DNA of 64,000 nucleotides from JAIYDJ01 sp031400505 (lineage in GTDB: Bacteria > Pseudomonadota > Alphaproteobacteria > Rhodobacterales > Rhodobacteraceae). The notes under the pieces are model-generated. The model did not search any database. It was not told the origin of the DNA and saw nothing but the letters and a program-made list of their open reading frames with translations. Shown one piece after another: positions 26,610-34,688 of the stretch. How positions within the stretch are numbered: position 1 is the stretch's first letter; each line of letters begins with the position of its first letter. A program made the translations under genes and the position numbers. The stretch spans positions 108,491 through 172,490 of the forward strand of contig JANNPZ010000084.1 of the NCBI GenBank assembly GCA_031400505.1. Direction: 5' to 3'.

Positions 26610-27485
26610 ATGCCGAACACCATCCGGTTTGAAAGGGCAAACGCCGCGGCGATCGCCCGCGCCCAGACCGGGGGGCCGGGCCGCCTGGCCGAGGCATTGC
26701 ACTATGCCGTTACCCCGGGCGGCGCGCATATTCGCCCCACCATCCTCTATTCGGTCGCCGCCGCCTGCCGCGAGGATCGTCCCGCGCTTACCGATGCCGC
26801 CGCAGTCGCGCTGGAGTTGATCCATTGCGCGAGCCTCGTGCATGACGACCTGCCCTGTTTCGATGACGCCAACATGCGGCGCGGGAAGCCGACCGTGCAT
26901 CGTGCGTTCTCTGAACCGCTTGCCGTGCTGACCGGCGACAGCCTGATCGTGTTGGCCTTTGACGTGCTGGCCGATGCGGCATGCGATCAGCCGCGCCGCG
27001 CCCTGGATCTGGTGCGCATCCTGTCGCGGCGCACGGGCATGCCGGATGGCATCTGCGCGGGTCAAGGCTGGGAGAGCGAGCCGAAGGTGAACTTGTCAGC
27101 CTATCACCGCGCGAAAACCGGGGCGCTGTTCATTGCAGCCACGCAGATGGGGGCCGTCGCCGCAGGGCAGGAACCGGACCAGTGGGAAGAGCTTGGCGCG
27201 CGGATCGGCGAGGCGTTTCAGGTGGCCGACGATTTGCGCGATGCGCTGTATGACGCTGAAACCCTTGGCAAACCCGTCGGGCAGGATGCGGCACATGATC
27301 GCCCCAATGCCGTGGCAGAATTGGGCGTTCAAGGAGCGATCCGTCGGTTGAAAGACATTCTGGGCGGGGCAATCGCGTCGATCCCGGCCTGTCCCGGCGA
27401 GGCGATGCTGGCAGAAATGGTCCGCCGCTATGCCGAAAAGATGACACCCGTCGCCCCTGCCTATTCACAGGCCGCGCGGGGTTGA
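26610..27485 (+). CDS. crtE: Geranylgeranyl diphosphate synthase
   Basis: 291 residues from ATG 26610, preceded by GGGGGA. Makes GGPP for carotenoids and for the bacteriochlorophyll tail. First aspartate-rich motif in HDDLPCFDDANMRRGKPTVH and second in VADDLRDAL. The longest open frame begins 175 codons upstream, antisense to crtD, and is rejected. First gene of the rightward crtEF-bchCXYZ-puf superoperon; crtF starts one base after its stop codon. Confidence 0.96.
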   Translation: MPNTIRFERANAAAIARAQTGGPGRLAEALHYAVTPGGAHIRPTILYSVAAACREDRPALTDAAAVALELIHCASLVHDDLPCFDDANMRRGKPTVHRAFSEPLAVLTGDSLIVLAFDVLADAACDQPRRALDLVRILSRRTGMPDGICAGQGWESEPKVNLSAYHRAKTGALFIAATQMGAVAAGQEPDQWEELGARIGEAFQVADDLRDALYDAETLGKPVGQDAAHDRPNAVAELGVQGAIRRLKDILGGAIASIPACPGEAMLAEMVRRYAEKMTPVAPAYSQAARG

Positions 27486-27486
27486 C

Positions 27487-28614
27487 GTGACCGATCTGCC
27501 GGACCGACCTGTTGCGCCGGGGGCGACCCTTCGCGGGCGGCTGATGCGACTGGCGGGATCCCGGGCGTTTCAGTCTTTTGCCGCCCGGATGCCGGTTCTG
27601 CGGCGGGTGGCGCGGGCCGAAGGGGCAGCACTTTTTGACCTCGTCGCAGGCTTTGTACAGTCGCAAACCCTGATGGCGCTGGTGGAACTGCGGGTGCTGC
27701 ACCTGGTGCAGGATGCACCGTTGTCGGCGGCTGTTTTGGCCACGCGATGCGAAGTTGCACCGGATCGGATGCAGGTCCTGTTGCAGGCAGGGGCCGGGTT
27801 GGGGCTGTTGAAACGGCAGCGTGACGGGCGGTTTGCGATTGCGCTGCGCGGGGCGGCAATGCTGGGCGTGCCGGGGCTGGAGGCGATGGTGCGCCACCAC
27901 CGCGCGCTTTATGCAGATCTGGCAGACCCCGTCGCCTTCTTTCGCGGCGGCACGCAGACCGAACTGGCGCAGTTTTGGCCTTATGTCTTTGGTGCGGCAG
28001 GCGCGGTCGATCCGGGCATGACGGCCACCTATTCCGACCTGATGGCGGACAGCCAGGTGCTGGTGGCCGAAGACACGCTGCGGATGATCGATCTGTCGGA
28101 CGCACGGCGGCTGATGGATGTGGGCGGTGGCACGGGGGCGTTTCTGACTGCGGTGGGGGCGGCCTATCCCGGGCTGCTGCTTGATCTCTTCGACTTGCCC
28201 GTTGTGGTCACGGCGGCGGCGGCGCGGTTCGCGGCGGCGGGCCTGACGGCGCGTTGCACCATTCATCCCGGCAGCTTCCGCGACGAGTCCCTACCGCAGG
28301 GGGCAGACGCGATTTCTCTGGTTCGGGTGCTTTATGACCATGCCGACGCGACGGTGGAACGGCTTCTGACGGCGGTGTTTCACGCATTGCCGGCTGGCGG
28401 GCGGCTGATCATCGCCGAGCCGATGTCGGGCGGGGAAACCCCGGATCGTGCGACGGATGTGTACTTTGCGATTTACACTCTGGCGATGCAAACCGGGCGC
28501 ACCAGATCGCTTGCGGACATCGCAGGTCTGCTAGGTCGGGCGGGCTTTGGTACGATCCTGCAAAAGCCGGGTTTCCGGCCTTTCGTCACCTCGGTGATCA
28601 CCGCACGCCGCTAA
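27487..28614 (+). CDS. crtF: Demethylspheroidene (hydroxyneurosporene) O-methyltransferase
   Basis: 375 residues. SAM-dependent methylation of the 1-hydroxy group. SAM-binding glycine motif MDVGGGTGAFLTA, then DLPVVV, and catalytic-region RVLYDHADA. GTG start at 27487, directly after the crtE stop, with the typical N-terminus of the family. About 115 bases separate it from bchC, and these hold the bchC promoter and operators. Confidence 0.95.
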   Translation: MTDLPDRPVAPGATLRGRLMRLAGSRAFQSFAARMPVLRRVARAEGAALFDLVAGFVQSQTLMALVELRVLHLVQDAPLSAAVLATRCEVAPDRMQVLLQAGAGLGLLKRQRDGRFAIALRGAAMLGVPGLEAMVRHHRALYADLADPVAFFRGGTQTELAQFWPYVFGAAGAVDPGMTATYSDLMADSQVLVAEDTLRMIDLSDARRLMDVGGGTGAFLTAVGAAYPGLLLDLFDLPVVVTAAAARFAAAGLTARCTIHPGSFRDESLPQGADAISLVRVLYDHADATVERLLTAVFHALPAGGRLIIAEPMSGGETPDRATDVYFAIYTLAMQTGRTRSLADIAGLLGRAGFGTILQKPGFRPFVTSVITARR

Positions 28615-28623
28615 GCGACGGAA

Positions 28624-28637
28624 TTGATTTACATCAA
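28624..28637. promoter_or_regulatory. FNR/FnrL box upstream of bchC
   Basis: TTGAT-TTAC-ATCAA, a perfect match to the FNR-family consensus TTGAT-N4-ATCAA. It ends two bases before the first bchC PpsR operator. Suggests anaerobic activation of bchC and the downstream bch-puf genes. FNR itself is not in the window. Confidence 0.75.
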
Positions 28638-28639
28638 AC

Positions 28640-28657
28640 TGTCAATTTTGTTTGACA
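28640..28657. promoter_or_regulatory. PpsR/CrtJ operator 1 upstream of bchC
   Basis: TGT-CAATTTTGTTTG-ACA, perfect TGT-N12-ACA. Its right half forms the -35 hexamer TTGACA (28652-28657) of the predicted bchC promoter. Confidence 0.87.
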
Positions 28658-28679
28658 GTACAATGTGTAAGAATAGAGT
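28652..28679 (+). promoter_or_regulatory. Predicted sigma-70-type bchC promoter
   Basis: -35 TTGACA (28652-28657), 16-base spacer, -10 TAGAGT (28674-28679). Both elements are covered by the two PpsR operators, an arrangement that would block RNA polymerase directly. Confidence 0.6.
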
Positions 28680-28683
28680 GACA
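28666..28683. promoter_or_regulatory. PpsR/CrtJ operator 2 upstream of bchC
   Basis: TGT-AAGAATAGAGTG-ACA, perfect TGT-N12-ACA overlapping the predicted -10. Spaced 26 bases from operator 1. Confidence 0.85.
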
Positions 28684-28730
28684 CTTACGGCTATTGCGGC
28701 CATCGAATCTTCGGGAAAGCGGAAAGCGCC

Positions 28731-29696
28731 ATGGAAGCCATGCAGACCAGCGCCGTCATCCTGTCAGGTCCCCGCCACTTGTCGGTCGGGCAATTGGCGT
28801 TGCGCCCCCCGGGACCAGATGATGTGGTGGTGCGGATCGATCATTCCGGCATTTCGACGGGTACGGAAAAGCTGTTCTGGTCCGGCACGATGCCGCCTTT
28901 TCCCGGTATGGGATATCCGCTGGTTCCCGGCTACGAGGCTGCAGGCGAGGTGATCGAGGCGGGCCGTGGGTCGGGCTACGCACCCGGCGATCATGTATTT
29001 GTGCCAGGTGCGAACTGCTTTGCCGAAACACAGGCCGGACCGGTGCGGGGCCTGTTCGGCGGGGCTGCGCAGCATCTTGTTTCGGCAAGCGCCCGACTGA
29101 CCCGGATTGATGCGGGATTTCAGGCCGAAGGTGCGCTCTTGGCGCTTGCGGCAACGGCGCGTCATGCCATCGCTGGGTTCGATTGCGCGCTGCCCGATCT
29201 GATTGTCGGGCATGGGGTTCTGGGGCGGCTTCTGGCGCGGCTGACCGTCGCCGCCGGGGCAAAGCCACCAACCGTGTGGGAAACCAATCCGGCGCGTCAG
29301 TCCGGCGCCGTCGGATACGAGGTTGTGTATCCCGAGGCCGATCCGCGGCGCGATTACAAGGCGATCTACGATGCCTCCGGGGCAGGGGACCTGCTGAACA
29401 GCCTGATCGGGCGGATTGCGCGCGGCGGCGAGATCGTATTGGCGGGGTTTTACACCGCCCCGATTTCCTTCGCCTTCCCTCCCGCCTTCATGAAAGAGGC
29501 CCGCCTGCGCATCGCTGCCGAATGGGATGCATCCGACCTGATCGCCACGCGGCAACTGGTCGAATCCGGTGCCTTGTCGCTGGCCGGTCTGGTGACCCAC
29601 ACCCGCCCCGCAGCCGATGCCCCGGAGGCATATGAACAGGCGTTCACCGACTCCGACTGCTTGAAAATGATCCTCGACTGGAAGGGCCACGCATGA
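28731..29696 (+). CDS. bchC: Chlorophyllide a dehydrogenase (3-hydroxyethyl bacteriochlorophyllide dehydrogenase)
   Basis: 321 residues. Oxidises the C3 hydroxyethyl group to acetyl in bacteriochlorophyllide synthesis. Medium-chain dehydrogenase-like: VVVRIDHSGISTGTEKLFW, PFPGMGYPLVPGYEAAGEV, and the nucleotide-fold segment IVGHGVLGRLLARL. An ATG at 28740 (MQTSAVILSG) is an alternative start. The stop overlaps bchX by four bases. Confidence 0.96.
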   Translation: MEAMQTSAVILSGPRHLSVGQLALRPPGPDDVVVRIDHSGISTGTEKLFWSGTMPPFPGMGYPLVPGYEAAGEVIEAGRGSGYAPGDHVFVPGANCFAETQAGPVRGLFGGAAQHLVSASARLTRIDAGFQAEGALLALAATARHAIAGFDCALPDLIVGHGVLGRLLARLTVAAGAKPPTVWETNPARQSGAVGYEVVYPEADPRRDYKAIYDASGAGDLLNSLIGRIARGGEIVLAGFYTAPISFAFPPAFMKEARLRIAAEWDASDLIATRQLVESGALSLAGLVTHTRPAADAPEAYEQAFTDSDCLKMILDWKGHA

Positions 29697-30697
29697 CCTT
29701 GGACATCCCGAACCTGAAGGCCTTTGATCAGCGGCTGCGCGACGAGGCTGCCGAAGAGCCGACGCTGGAAATCCCGCAGGGCGCGCCGACCAAGAAGACG
29801 CAAATCATTGCAATCTATGGCAAGGGCGGCATCGGCAAGTCGTTCACTCTGGCCAATCTGTCCCATATGATGGCCGAAATGGGCAAGCGCGTGCTGCTGA
29901 TCGGCTGCGACCCGAAGTCGGATACCACCAGCCTTTTGTTCGGCGGCAAGGCATGCCCGACGATCATCGAAACCTCGACCCGCAAGAAGCTGGCGGGCGA
30001 AGTGGTCAAGATCGGCGATGTCTGCTTCAAGCGCGGCGGCGTGTTCGCGATGGAGTTGGGCGGGCCCGAGGTCGGTCGCGGCTGCGGCGGGCGCGGGATC
30101 ATCCATGGGTTCGAGCTGCTGGAAAAGCTGGGGTTCCATGACTGGGACTTCGACTATGTGCTTCTGGATTTTCTGGGCGACGTGGTGTGCGGCGGGTTCG
30201 GTCTGCCCATCGCACGCGACATGGCGCAGAAGGTGATCCTTGTCGCCTCGAACGATCTGCAAAGCCTGTATGTCGCCAACAACGTCTGTTCGGCGGTGGA
30301 GTATTTCCGCAAATTGGGCGGCAATGTCGGCATAGCCGGGCTTGTGATCAACAAGGATGACGGCACGGGCGAGGCTGCGGCCTTTGCCAAGGTTGTGGGT
30401 ATTCCGGTGCTGGCGGCGATCCCGCAAGACGACGACCTGCGCAAGAAATCCGCGAATTATCAGATCGTTGGCAGCTACGAGTCGCAGTGGGGCCCGATGT
30501 TTGCAGCACTTGCCGATGCGGTGGCGATTGCCCCGCCGGTGCGTCCTTCGCCGGTCAACCAAGATGGGCTTCTGAGCCTGTTCGATGCCGAGACGACGGG
30601 CGCGAATTTTGTGCTGACCCCCGCCACCGATGCCGACATGCGCGGCAAGAACGCGGTTCTGAAGAAGTCGCTGGAGGTTGTGTACGACGATGTTTGA
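29693..30697 (+). CDS. bchX: Chlorophyllide a reductase iron protein BchX
   Basis: 334 residues, nitrogenase iron-protein family. ATP-driven electron donor to BchYZ for reduction of the C7-C8 bond. P-loop GKGGIGKS (43-50) and the two [4Fe-4S] ligands C131 (GRGCGGRG) and C166 (DVVCGG). The N-terminal extension of about 35 residues before the fold distinguishes it from BchL. A 23-codon ORF overlaps its last codons and leads to bchY. Confidence 0.97.
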   Translation: MTLDIPNLKAFDQRLRDEAAEEPTLEIPQGAPTKKTQIIAIYGKGGIGKSFTLANLSHMMAEMGKRVLLIGCDPKSDTTSLLFGGKACPTIIETSTRKKLAGEVVKIGDVCFKRGGVFAMELGGPEVGRGCGGRGIIHGFELLEKLGFHDWDFDYVLLDFLGDVVCGGFGLPIARDMAQKVILVASNDLQSLYVANNVCSAVEYFRKLGGNVGIAGLVINKDDGTGEAAAFAKVVGIPVLAAIPQDDDLRKKSANYQIVGSYESQWGPMFAALADAVAIAPPVRPSPVNQDGLLSLFDAETTGANFVLTPATDADMRGKNAVLKKSLEVVYDDV

Positions 30698-30761
30698 CCT
30701 GGACGCGCTGGCCAAGATCGAAGCCGACCTACAGCGTTTGACCCGCAAGGGAGCCAAATGA
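30690..30761 (+). CDS. Putative 23-residue micro-ORF bridging bchX and bchY
   Basis: ATG at 30690 overlaps the end of bchX (stop 30695-30697), and its own TGA (30759-30761) overlaps the bchY ATG (30758) in an ATGA junction. The deduced peptide is MFDLDALAKIEADLQRL followed by TRKGAK, an amphipathic, helix-like sequence. The AAGGGAG before bchY lies within it. Double coupling to both neighbours suggests it is translated, as a leader that hands ribosomes from bchX to bchY, but no homologue is known to me and it may be chance. Confidence 0.4.
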   Translation: MFDLDALAKIEADLQRLTRKGAK

Positions 30762-32314
30762 CTGGGGAAATCGGATATGACAGCACGGCACCGCTGACGG
30801 CGCTGCCCGCCGGGCAAGAGGTGCCGGAGACGGCTGCCACTGGCGACGGTGCCTGTCACTCCGGTGCGACGCTGCGCGATGCCGCGCGGGCTGCGGGCAA
30901 ATCCGAGATCCTCGACCAATATGCCGCCGACTATCCGCAGGGGCCGCATGACAAACCGCAGTCGATGTGCCCGGCCTTCGGGTCGTTGCGGGTGGGTCTA
31001 CGGATGCGGCGGGTGGCGACGGTCCTGTCGGGCTCGGCCTGCTGCGTGTATGGGCTGACGTTTGTGTCGCATTTTTATGGGGCGCGGCGGTCGGTCGGCT
31101 ATGTGCCCTTCAACTCTGAATCGCTGGTGACCGGCAAGCTCTTCGAAGATATCCGCGACGCGGTCCATGAATTGGCGGACCCCGAACGCAACGACGCGAT
31201 CATTGTGACCAACCTCTGCGTGCCGACCGCCAGCGGTGTGCCGTTGAAGCTGCTGCCCAGCGAGATCAACGGCGTGCGGATCATCGGGATTGACGTTCCA
31301 GGGTTCGGGATTCCCACTCACGCCGAGGCAAAGGACGTGCTGGCGGGCGCGATGTTGAAATACGCGCGCGCCGAGATTGAAGCCGGGCCGGTGCAAGCAC
31401 CGGTTGGCGGCAAGTCGGATCGCCCGACCGTGGCCCTGCTGGGAGAGATGTTTCCGGCCGATCCGATGATGATCGGTGCGATGCTGGCACCCCTTGGACT
31501 GGCCGCAGGGCCGGTGGTGCCCTGCCGCGAATGGCGCGAGTTGTATGCTGCACTCGACTGTGATGTGGCGGCGGCGATCCACCCTTTCTACACGGCGGCG
31601 GTGCGCGAGTTCCAATCGGCGGGGCGCAAGGTTGTCGGCTCGGCTCCGGTCGGGCTTGACGGCACGGCAGCGTGGCTGAGCGCGATTGGCGATGCCTATG
31701 GCGTTGATCCGGCGCGGATTGCAGCAGCGCAGAATGCGTTTCTGCCTGCAATCAAGGCGGCCCTGGCAGGGAGCCGGATCAACGGGACGATCACGCTGTC
31801 GGGCTATGAAGGGTCTGAACTGCTGGTCGCGCGTCTGCTGATCGAATCCGGGGCGGATGTGCCGTATGTCGGGACGGCTTGCCCGAAGACCCAATGGTCC
31901 GCGCCCGATCTGGAATGGCTTGAGGCGAAGGGCGTGAAGGTCAAGTTCCGCGCCAGCCTTGAGGATGACCTGTCGGCGATGGAGGCGATCCGGCCCGACC
32001 TTGCCATCGGCACGACCCCGGTGGTGCAGAAAGCGAAAGAGCGGGCGATCCCGGCGCTGTACTTTACCAACCTGATTTCGGCGCGGCCCCTGATGGGGCC
32101 TGCGGGGGCGGGCTCTTTGGCCACGGTGGTCAATGCCGCGATGGCGGGCAAGGCCCGGATGGACGACATGAAAGCCTTCTTCGAAGGCGTGGGTCACGGC
32201 GATACCGCCGGCATCTGGGAAGGCGCGCCAAACCTGCGGCCGGATTTCCGAGCGGCGCATCAGAAGAAACTCGACAAAGCGGCACGGGCCGCAAAGGCAG
32301 AGGAGATGATATGA
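30758..32314 (+). CDS. bchY: Chlorophyllide a reductase subunit BchY
   Basis: 518 residues. Forms with BchZ the NifDK-like catalytic component that reduces chlorophyllide a to bacteriochlorophyllide. Conserved cysteines in QSMCPAFGSLRVGLRM, SGSACCVYGL and TNLCVPTASGVP carry the cluster. AAGGGAG precedes the ATG. Followed by an 88-base spacer containing a hairpin repeat before bchZ. Confidence 0.96.
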   Translation: MTGEIGYDSTAPLTALPAGQEVPETAATGDGACHSGATLRDAARAAGKSEILDQYAADYPQGPHDKPQSMCPAFGSLRVGLRMRRVATVLSGSACCVYGLTFVSHFYGARRSVGYVPFNSESLVTGKLFEDIRDAVHELADPERNDAIIVTNLCVPTASGVPLKLLPSEINGVRIIGIDVPGFGIPTHAEAKDVLAGAMLKYARAEIEAGPVQAPVGGKSDRPTVALLGEMFPADPMMIGAMLAPLGLAAGPVVPCREWRELYAALDCDVAAAIHPFYTAAVREFQSAGRKVVGSAPVGLDGTAAWLSAIGDAYGVDPARIAAAQNAFLPAIKAALAGSRINGTITLSGYEGSELLVARLLIESGADVPYVGTACPKTQWSAPDLEWLEAKGVKVKFRASLEDDLSAMEAIRPDLAIGTTPVVQKAKERAIPALYFTNLISARPLMGPAGAGSLATVVNAAMAGKARMDDMKAFFEGVGHGDTAGIWEGAPNLRPDFRAAHQKKLDKAARAAKAEEMI

Positions 32315-32324
32315 TCTCTTCCCT

Positions 32325-32376
32325 ATCATCTGTTCATAAATATCCCACGGGGGTGCGGGGGTGTGAAGCCCCCGCC
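32325..32376. repeat. Dispersed hairpin repeat inside the bchY-bchZ spacer
   Basis: Core CATAAATATCCCACGGGGGT, then a perfect stem GCGGGGG / CCCCCGC (32355-32361 with 32369-32375), loop TGTGAAG. No T-tract follows, so it is more likely an mRNA-stabilising or partial-polarity element than a true terminator. Confidence 0.7.
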
Positions 32377-32402
32377 GCCAACCTCATCCGAAGGGGCGCG
32401 GG

Positions 32403-33881
32403 ATGCTGATCCAGGATCACGACCGAGCTGGCGGGTATTGGGGGGCGGTCTATGCCTTCTGCGCCGTCAAGGGGTTGCAGGTGGTCATCGACGGCCCGGT
32501 GGGGTGTGAAAACCTGCCGGTGACGTCCGTGCTGCACAACACCGACGGATTGCCGCCGCATGAACTGCCGATCGTGGTGACGGGTCTGGGCGAGGAAGAG
32601 CTGGGCCGCGACGGGACGGAAGGTGCTATGCGCCGGGCCTGGCAAACGCTTGACCCGGCTTTGCCTGCGGTGGTGGTCACGGGGTCGATTGCCGAGATGA
32701 TCGGCGGTGGCGTCACGCCAATGGGCACCAACATCCAGCGGTTCCTGCCGCGCACCATCGACGAGGATCAGTGGCAGACCGCAGACCGCGCGATGACCTG
32801 GATCTTCACCGAGTTCGGGATGACCAAGGGCCGGATGCCACCGGAAACCAAACGCGACGAGGGCCAGAAACCGCGCGTCAACATCCTTGGCCCGATGTAC
32901 GGCGTCTTCAACATGGCCAGCGATCTGCACGAGATCCGCCGTCTGGTGACCGGCATCGGAGCGGACGTGAACATAGTGATGCCGCTTGGTGCGCATGTGG
33001 CCGAGATGCGGCATCTGGTGAATGCCGATGTGAATATCTGTATGTACCGCGAATTCGGCCGCGGTTTGGCCGAAGTTCTGGGCAAGCCCTACCTGCAGGC
33101 CCCCGTGGGCATGGACAGCACCACGAAATTCCTGCGCAGGCTGGGCGAGTTGCTGAACCTCGACCCCGAGCCGTTCATCGAGCGTGAGAAGCACAGCACG
33201 CTGAAACCGGTCTGGGATTTGTGGCGGTCGGTGACGCAGGATTTCTTTGCGACGGCCAGTTTCGGGATCGTGGCGAACGAGACCTACGCGCGCGGCATTC
33301 GCGGCTATCTGGAAGGCGATCTTGGTCTGCCCTGCGCCTTTGCCGTGGCGCGGATACCGGGGCAAAAGACCAACAACGAGGCGGTGCGCGCACTGCTGAA
33401 ACAGCATCGCCCGCTGGTCGTGATGGGGTCGATCAACGAGAAGATGTACCTGGCCGAATTGAAGGGCGGGTTCGGTCCTGCGCCCAGCTTCATCGCCGCA
33501 AGTTTCCCCGGCGCTGCGATCCGCCGCCACACGGGCAGCCCGGTGATGGGCTATGGCGGGGCGGTCTGGCTGTTGCAGGAAGTGTGCAACAGCCTGTTCG
33601 ACGCCCTCTTTCACATTCTGCCGTTGGGCACCGAGATGGACTCGGTGGCCGCGACCCCTACGACCCTGCGGCGCGACTTCCCCTGGGATGTCGATGCGCA
33701 GGAGGCGCTTGACCGGATCGTCAACCGCCACCCGATCCTGACCCGGATCAGTGCTGCACGGTCCCTGCGCGATGCCGCCGAAAAGGCCGCACTCGATCAG
33801 GGGGCCGAACGGGTCGTGCGTGAAACCGTGGAGGCTCTGCACGGTGCAGAAGCCGTTCGCAACGAGGGAGAGAAGACATGA
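32403..33881 (+). CDS. bchZ: Chlorophyllide a reductase subunit BchZ
   Basis: 492 residues, NifK-like partner of BchY. N-terminal AGGYWGAVYAFCAVKGLQVV, then DGPVGCENLPVTSVLHNTDG with the cluster cysteine, and a C-terminal segment shared with BchB-type proteins. Its stop overlaps the pufQ start by four bases, joining the bch and puf parts of the superoperon. Confidence 0.96.
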   Translation: MLIQDHDRAGGYWGAVYAFCAVKGLQVVIDGPVGCENLPVTSVLHNTDGLPPHELPIVVTGLGEEELGRDGTEGAMRRAWQTLDPALPAVVVTGSIAEMIGGGVTPMGTNIQRFLPRTIDEDQWQTADRAMTWIFTEFGMTKGRMPPETKRDEGQKPRVNILGPMYGVFNMASDLHEIRRLVTGIGADVNIVMPLGAHVAEMRHLVNADVNICMYREFGRGLAEVLGKPYLQAPVGMDSTTKFLRRLGELLNLDPEPFIEREKHSTLKPVWDLWRSVTQDFFATASFGIVANETYARGIRGYLEGDLGLPCAFAVARIPGQKTNNEAVRALLKQHRPLVVMGSINEKMYLAELKGGFGPAPSFIAASFPGAAIRRHTGSPVMGYGGAVWLLQEVCNSLFDALFHILPLGTEMDSVAATPTTLRRDFPWDVDAQEALDRIVNRHPILTRISAARSLRDAAEKAALDQGAERVVRETVEALHGAEAVRNEGEKT

Positions 33882-34099
33882 GCGACCAGACCGCAAACGG
33901 CCACGCGCACCACGCGCCGCGCGTGCCCCGGGCCGAATTCAAGATCTATTTCGCCCTGATCCTGCTGATTGCCGTGCCGGTGCATGTGGTGGGCTGGATC
34001 GGAGAAACCGTGATCCGGGGCCACATCCCGCGCCTCGACCCAGCGACCCGGGCCTGGAAGGACGCAACCGCGATCACACCGATGATTTTCCGTGGGTAA
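33878..34099 (+). CDS. pufQ: PufQ, bacteriochlorophyll-synthesis regulator/carrier
   Basis: 73 residues. A single membrane helix (IYFALILLIAVPVHVVGW) with the family end HIPRLDPATRAWKDA. PufQ promotes early bacteriochlorophyll and porphyrin flux, though its mechanism is debated. Overlaps bchZ by ATGA. A CCCCT/AGGGG hairpin follows in the gap to pufB. Confidence 0.92.
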   Translation: MSDQTANGHAHHAPRVPRAEFKIYFALILLIAVPVHVVGWIGETVIRGHIPRLDPATRAWKDATAITPMIFRG

Positions 34100-34213
34100 C
34101 CCCTGCGACAGCAATTCGCCCCTCGTCAGGGGTGATGGATCGGAAAGGCATTCCGCCTGGCCGTGACCCAGCCACAGGGTGTGTGGTGTCAGTCTGACGA
34201 TCCGGAGGGTAGT

Positions 34214-34363
34214 ATGGCTGATAAGAGTGACCTGTCGTTCACAGGTTTGACCGACCAGCAGGCGCAGGAACTGCATTCCGTCTACATGAGCGGGCTTTGG
34301 CTGTTTTCGGCCGTAGCCATCGTCGCGCATCTGGCGGTGTTCATCTGGCAGCCGTGGTTCTGA
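34214..34363 (+). CDS. pufB: Light-harvesting 1 beta chain
   Basis: 49 residues from ATG 34214, with GGAGGGT just upstream. Antenna beta polypeptide: one helix and the BChl-ligating histidine in VAIVAHLAVFIWQPWF, preceded by the second conserved histidine in ELHSVYMSGLWLF. Forms the LH1 ring with PufA around the reaction centre. The longer open frame has 17 extra codons without support. Confidence 0.97.
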   Translation: MADKSDLSFTGLTDQQAQELHSVYMSGLWLFSAVAIVAHLAVFIWQPWF

Positions 34364-34376
34364 GAGGGAAAATGAC

Positions 34377-34556
34377 ATGAGCAAGTTCTACAAGATCTGG
34401 CTGATTTTCGATCCCCGTCGCGTCTTCGTGGCACAGGGCGTGTTCCTGTTCCTGCTGGCGGCGATGATCCACCTCGTTTTGCTGTCGAACCCGTCCTACA
34501 ACTGGTTCGAGATTGCAGCGGCGAAGTACGGGCGCGCTACGGCAGTGACCGAGTAA
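34377..34556 (+). CDS. pufA: Light-harvesting 1 alpha chain
   Basis: 59 residues, MSKFYKIWLIFDPRRVFVAQ onward. The BChl ligand histidine is in LLAAMIHLVLLS, followed by the family sequence NPSYNWFE. Ribosome site GAGGGAA lies before the ATG, 13 bases after the pufB stop. A strong hairpin follows, as in other puf operons, where it raises pufBA mRNA over pufLM. Confidence 0.97.
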   Translation: MSKFYKIWLIFDPRRVFVAQGVFLFLLAAMIHLVLLSNPSYNWFEIAAAKYGRATAVTE

Positions 34557-34570
34557 CCTGGACTGCCCCT

Positions 34571-34603
34571 GTTGCGGGCGACCTTTTCCGGGCCGCCCGC
34601 AAC
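34571..34603 (+). other. Intercistronic pufA-pufL hairpin
   Basis: Perfect 10-bp stem GTTGCGGGCG / CGCCCGCAAC (34571-34580 with 34594-34603) and a 13-base loop. Equivalent hairpins in Rhodobacter block 3' exonucleases and give the excess of LH1 over reaction-centre mRNA. No T-tract. Confidence 0.8.
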
Positions 34604-34688
34604 GTATCACAGAGTCAATGATCGACCACCGCCGTGCGCATGAGGCGCGCGCCTTGGGGAGGTCCCACATACGCGCGGAGAGGGAAGC

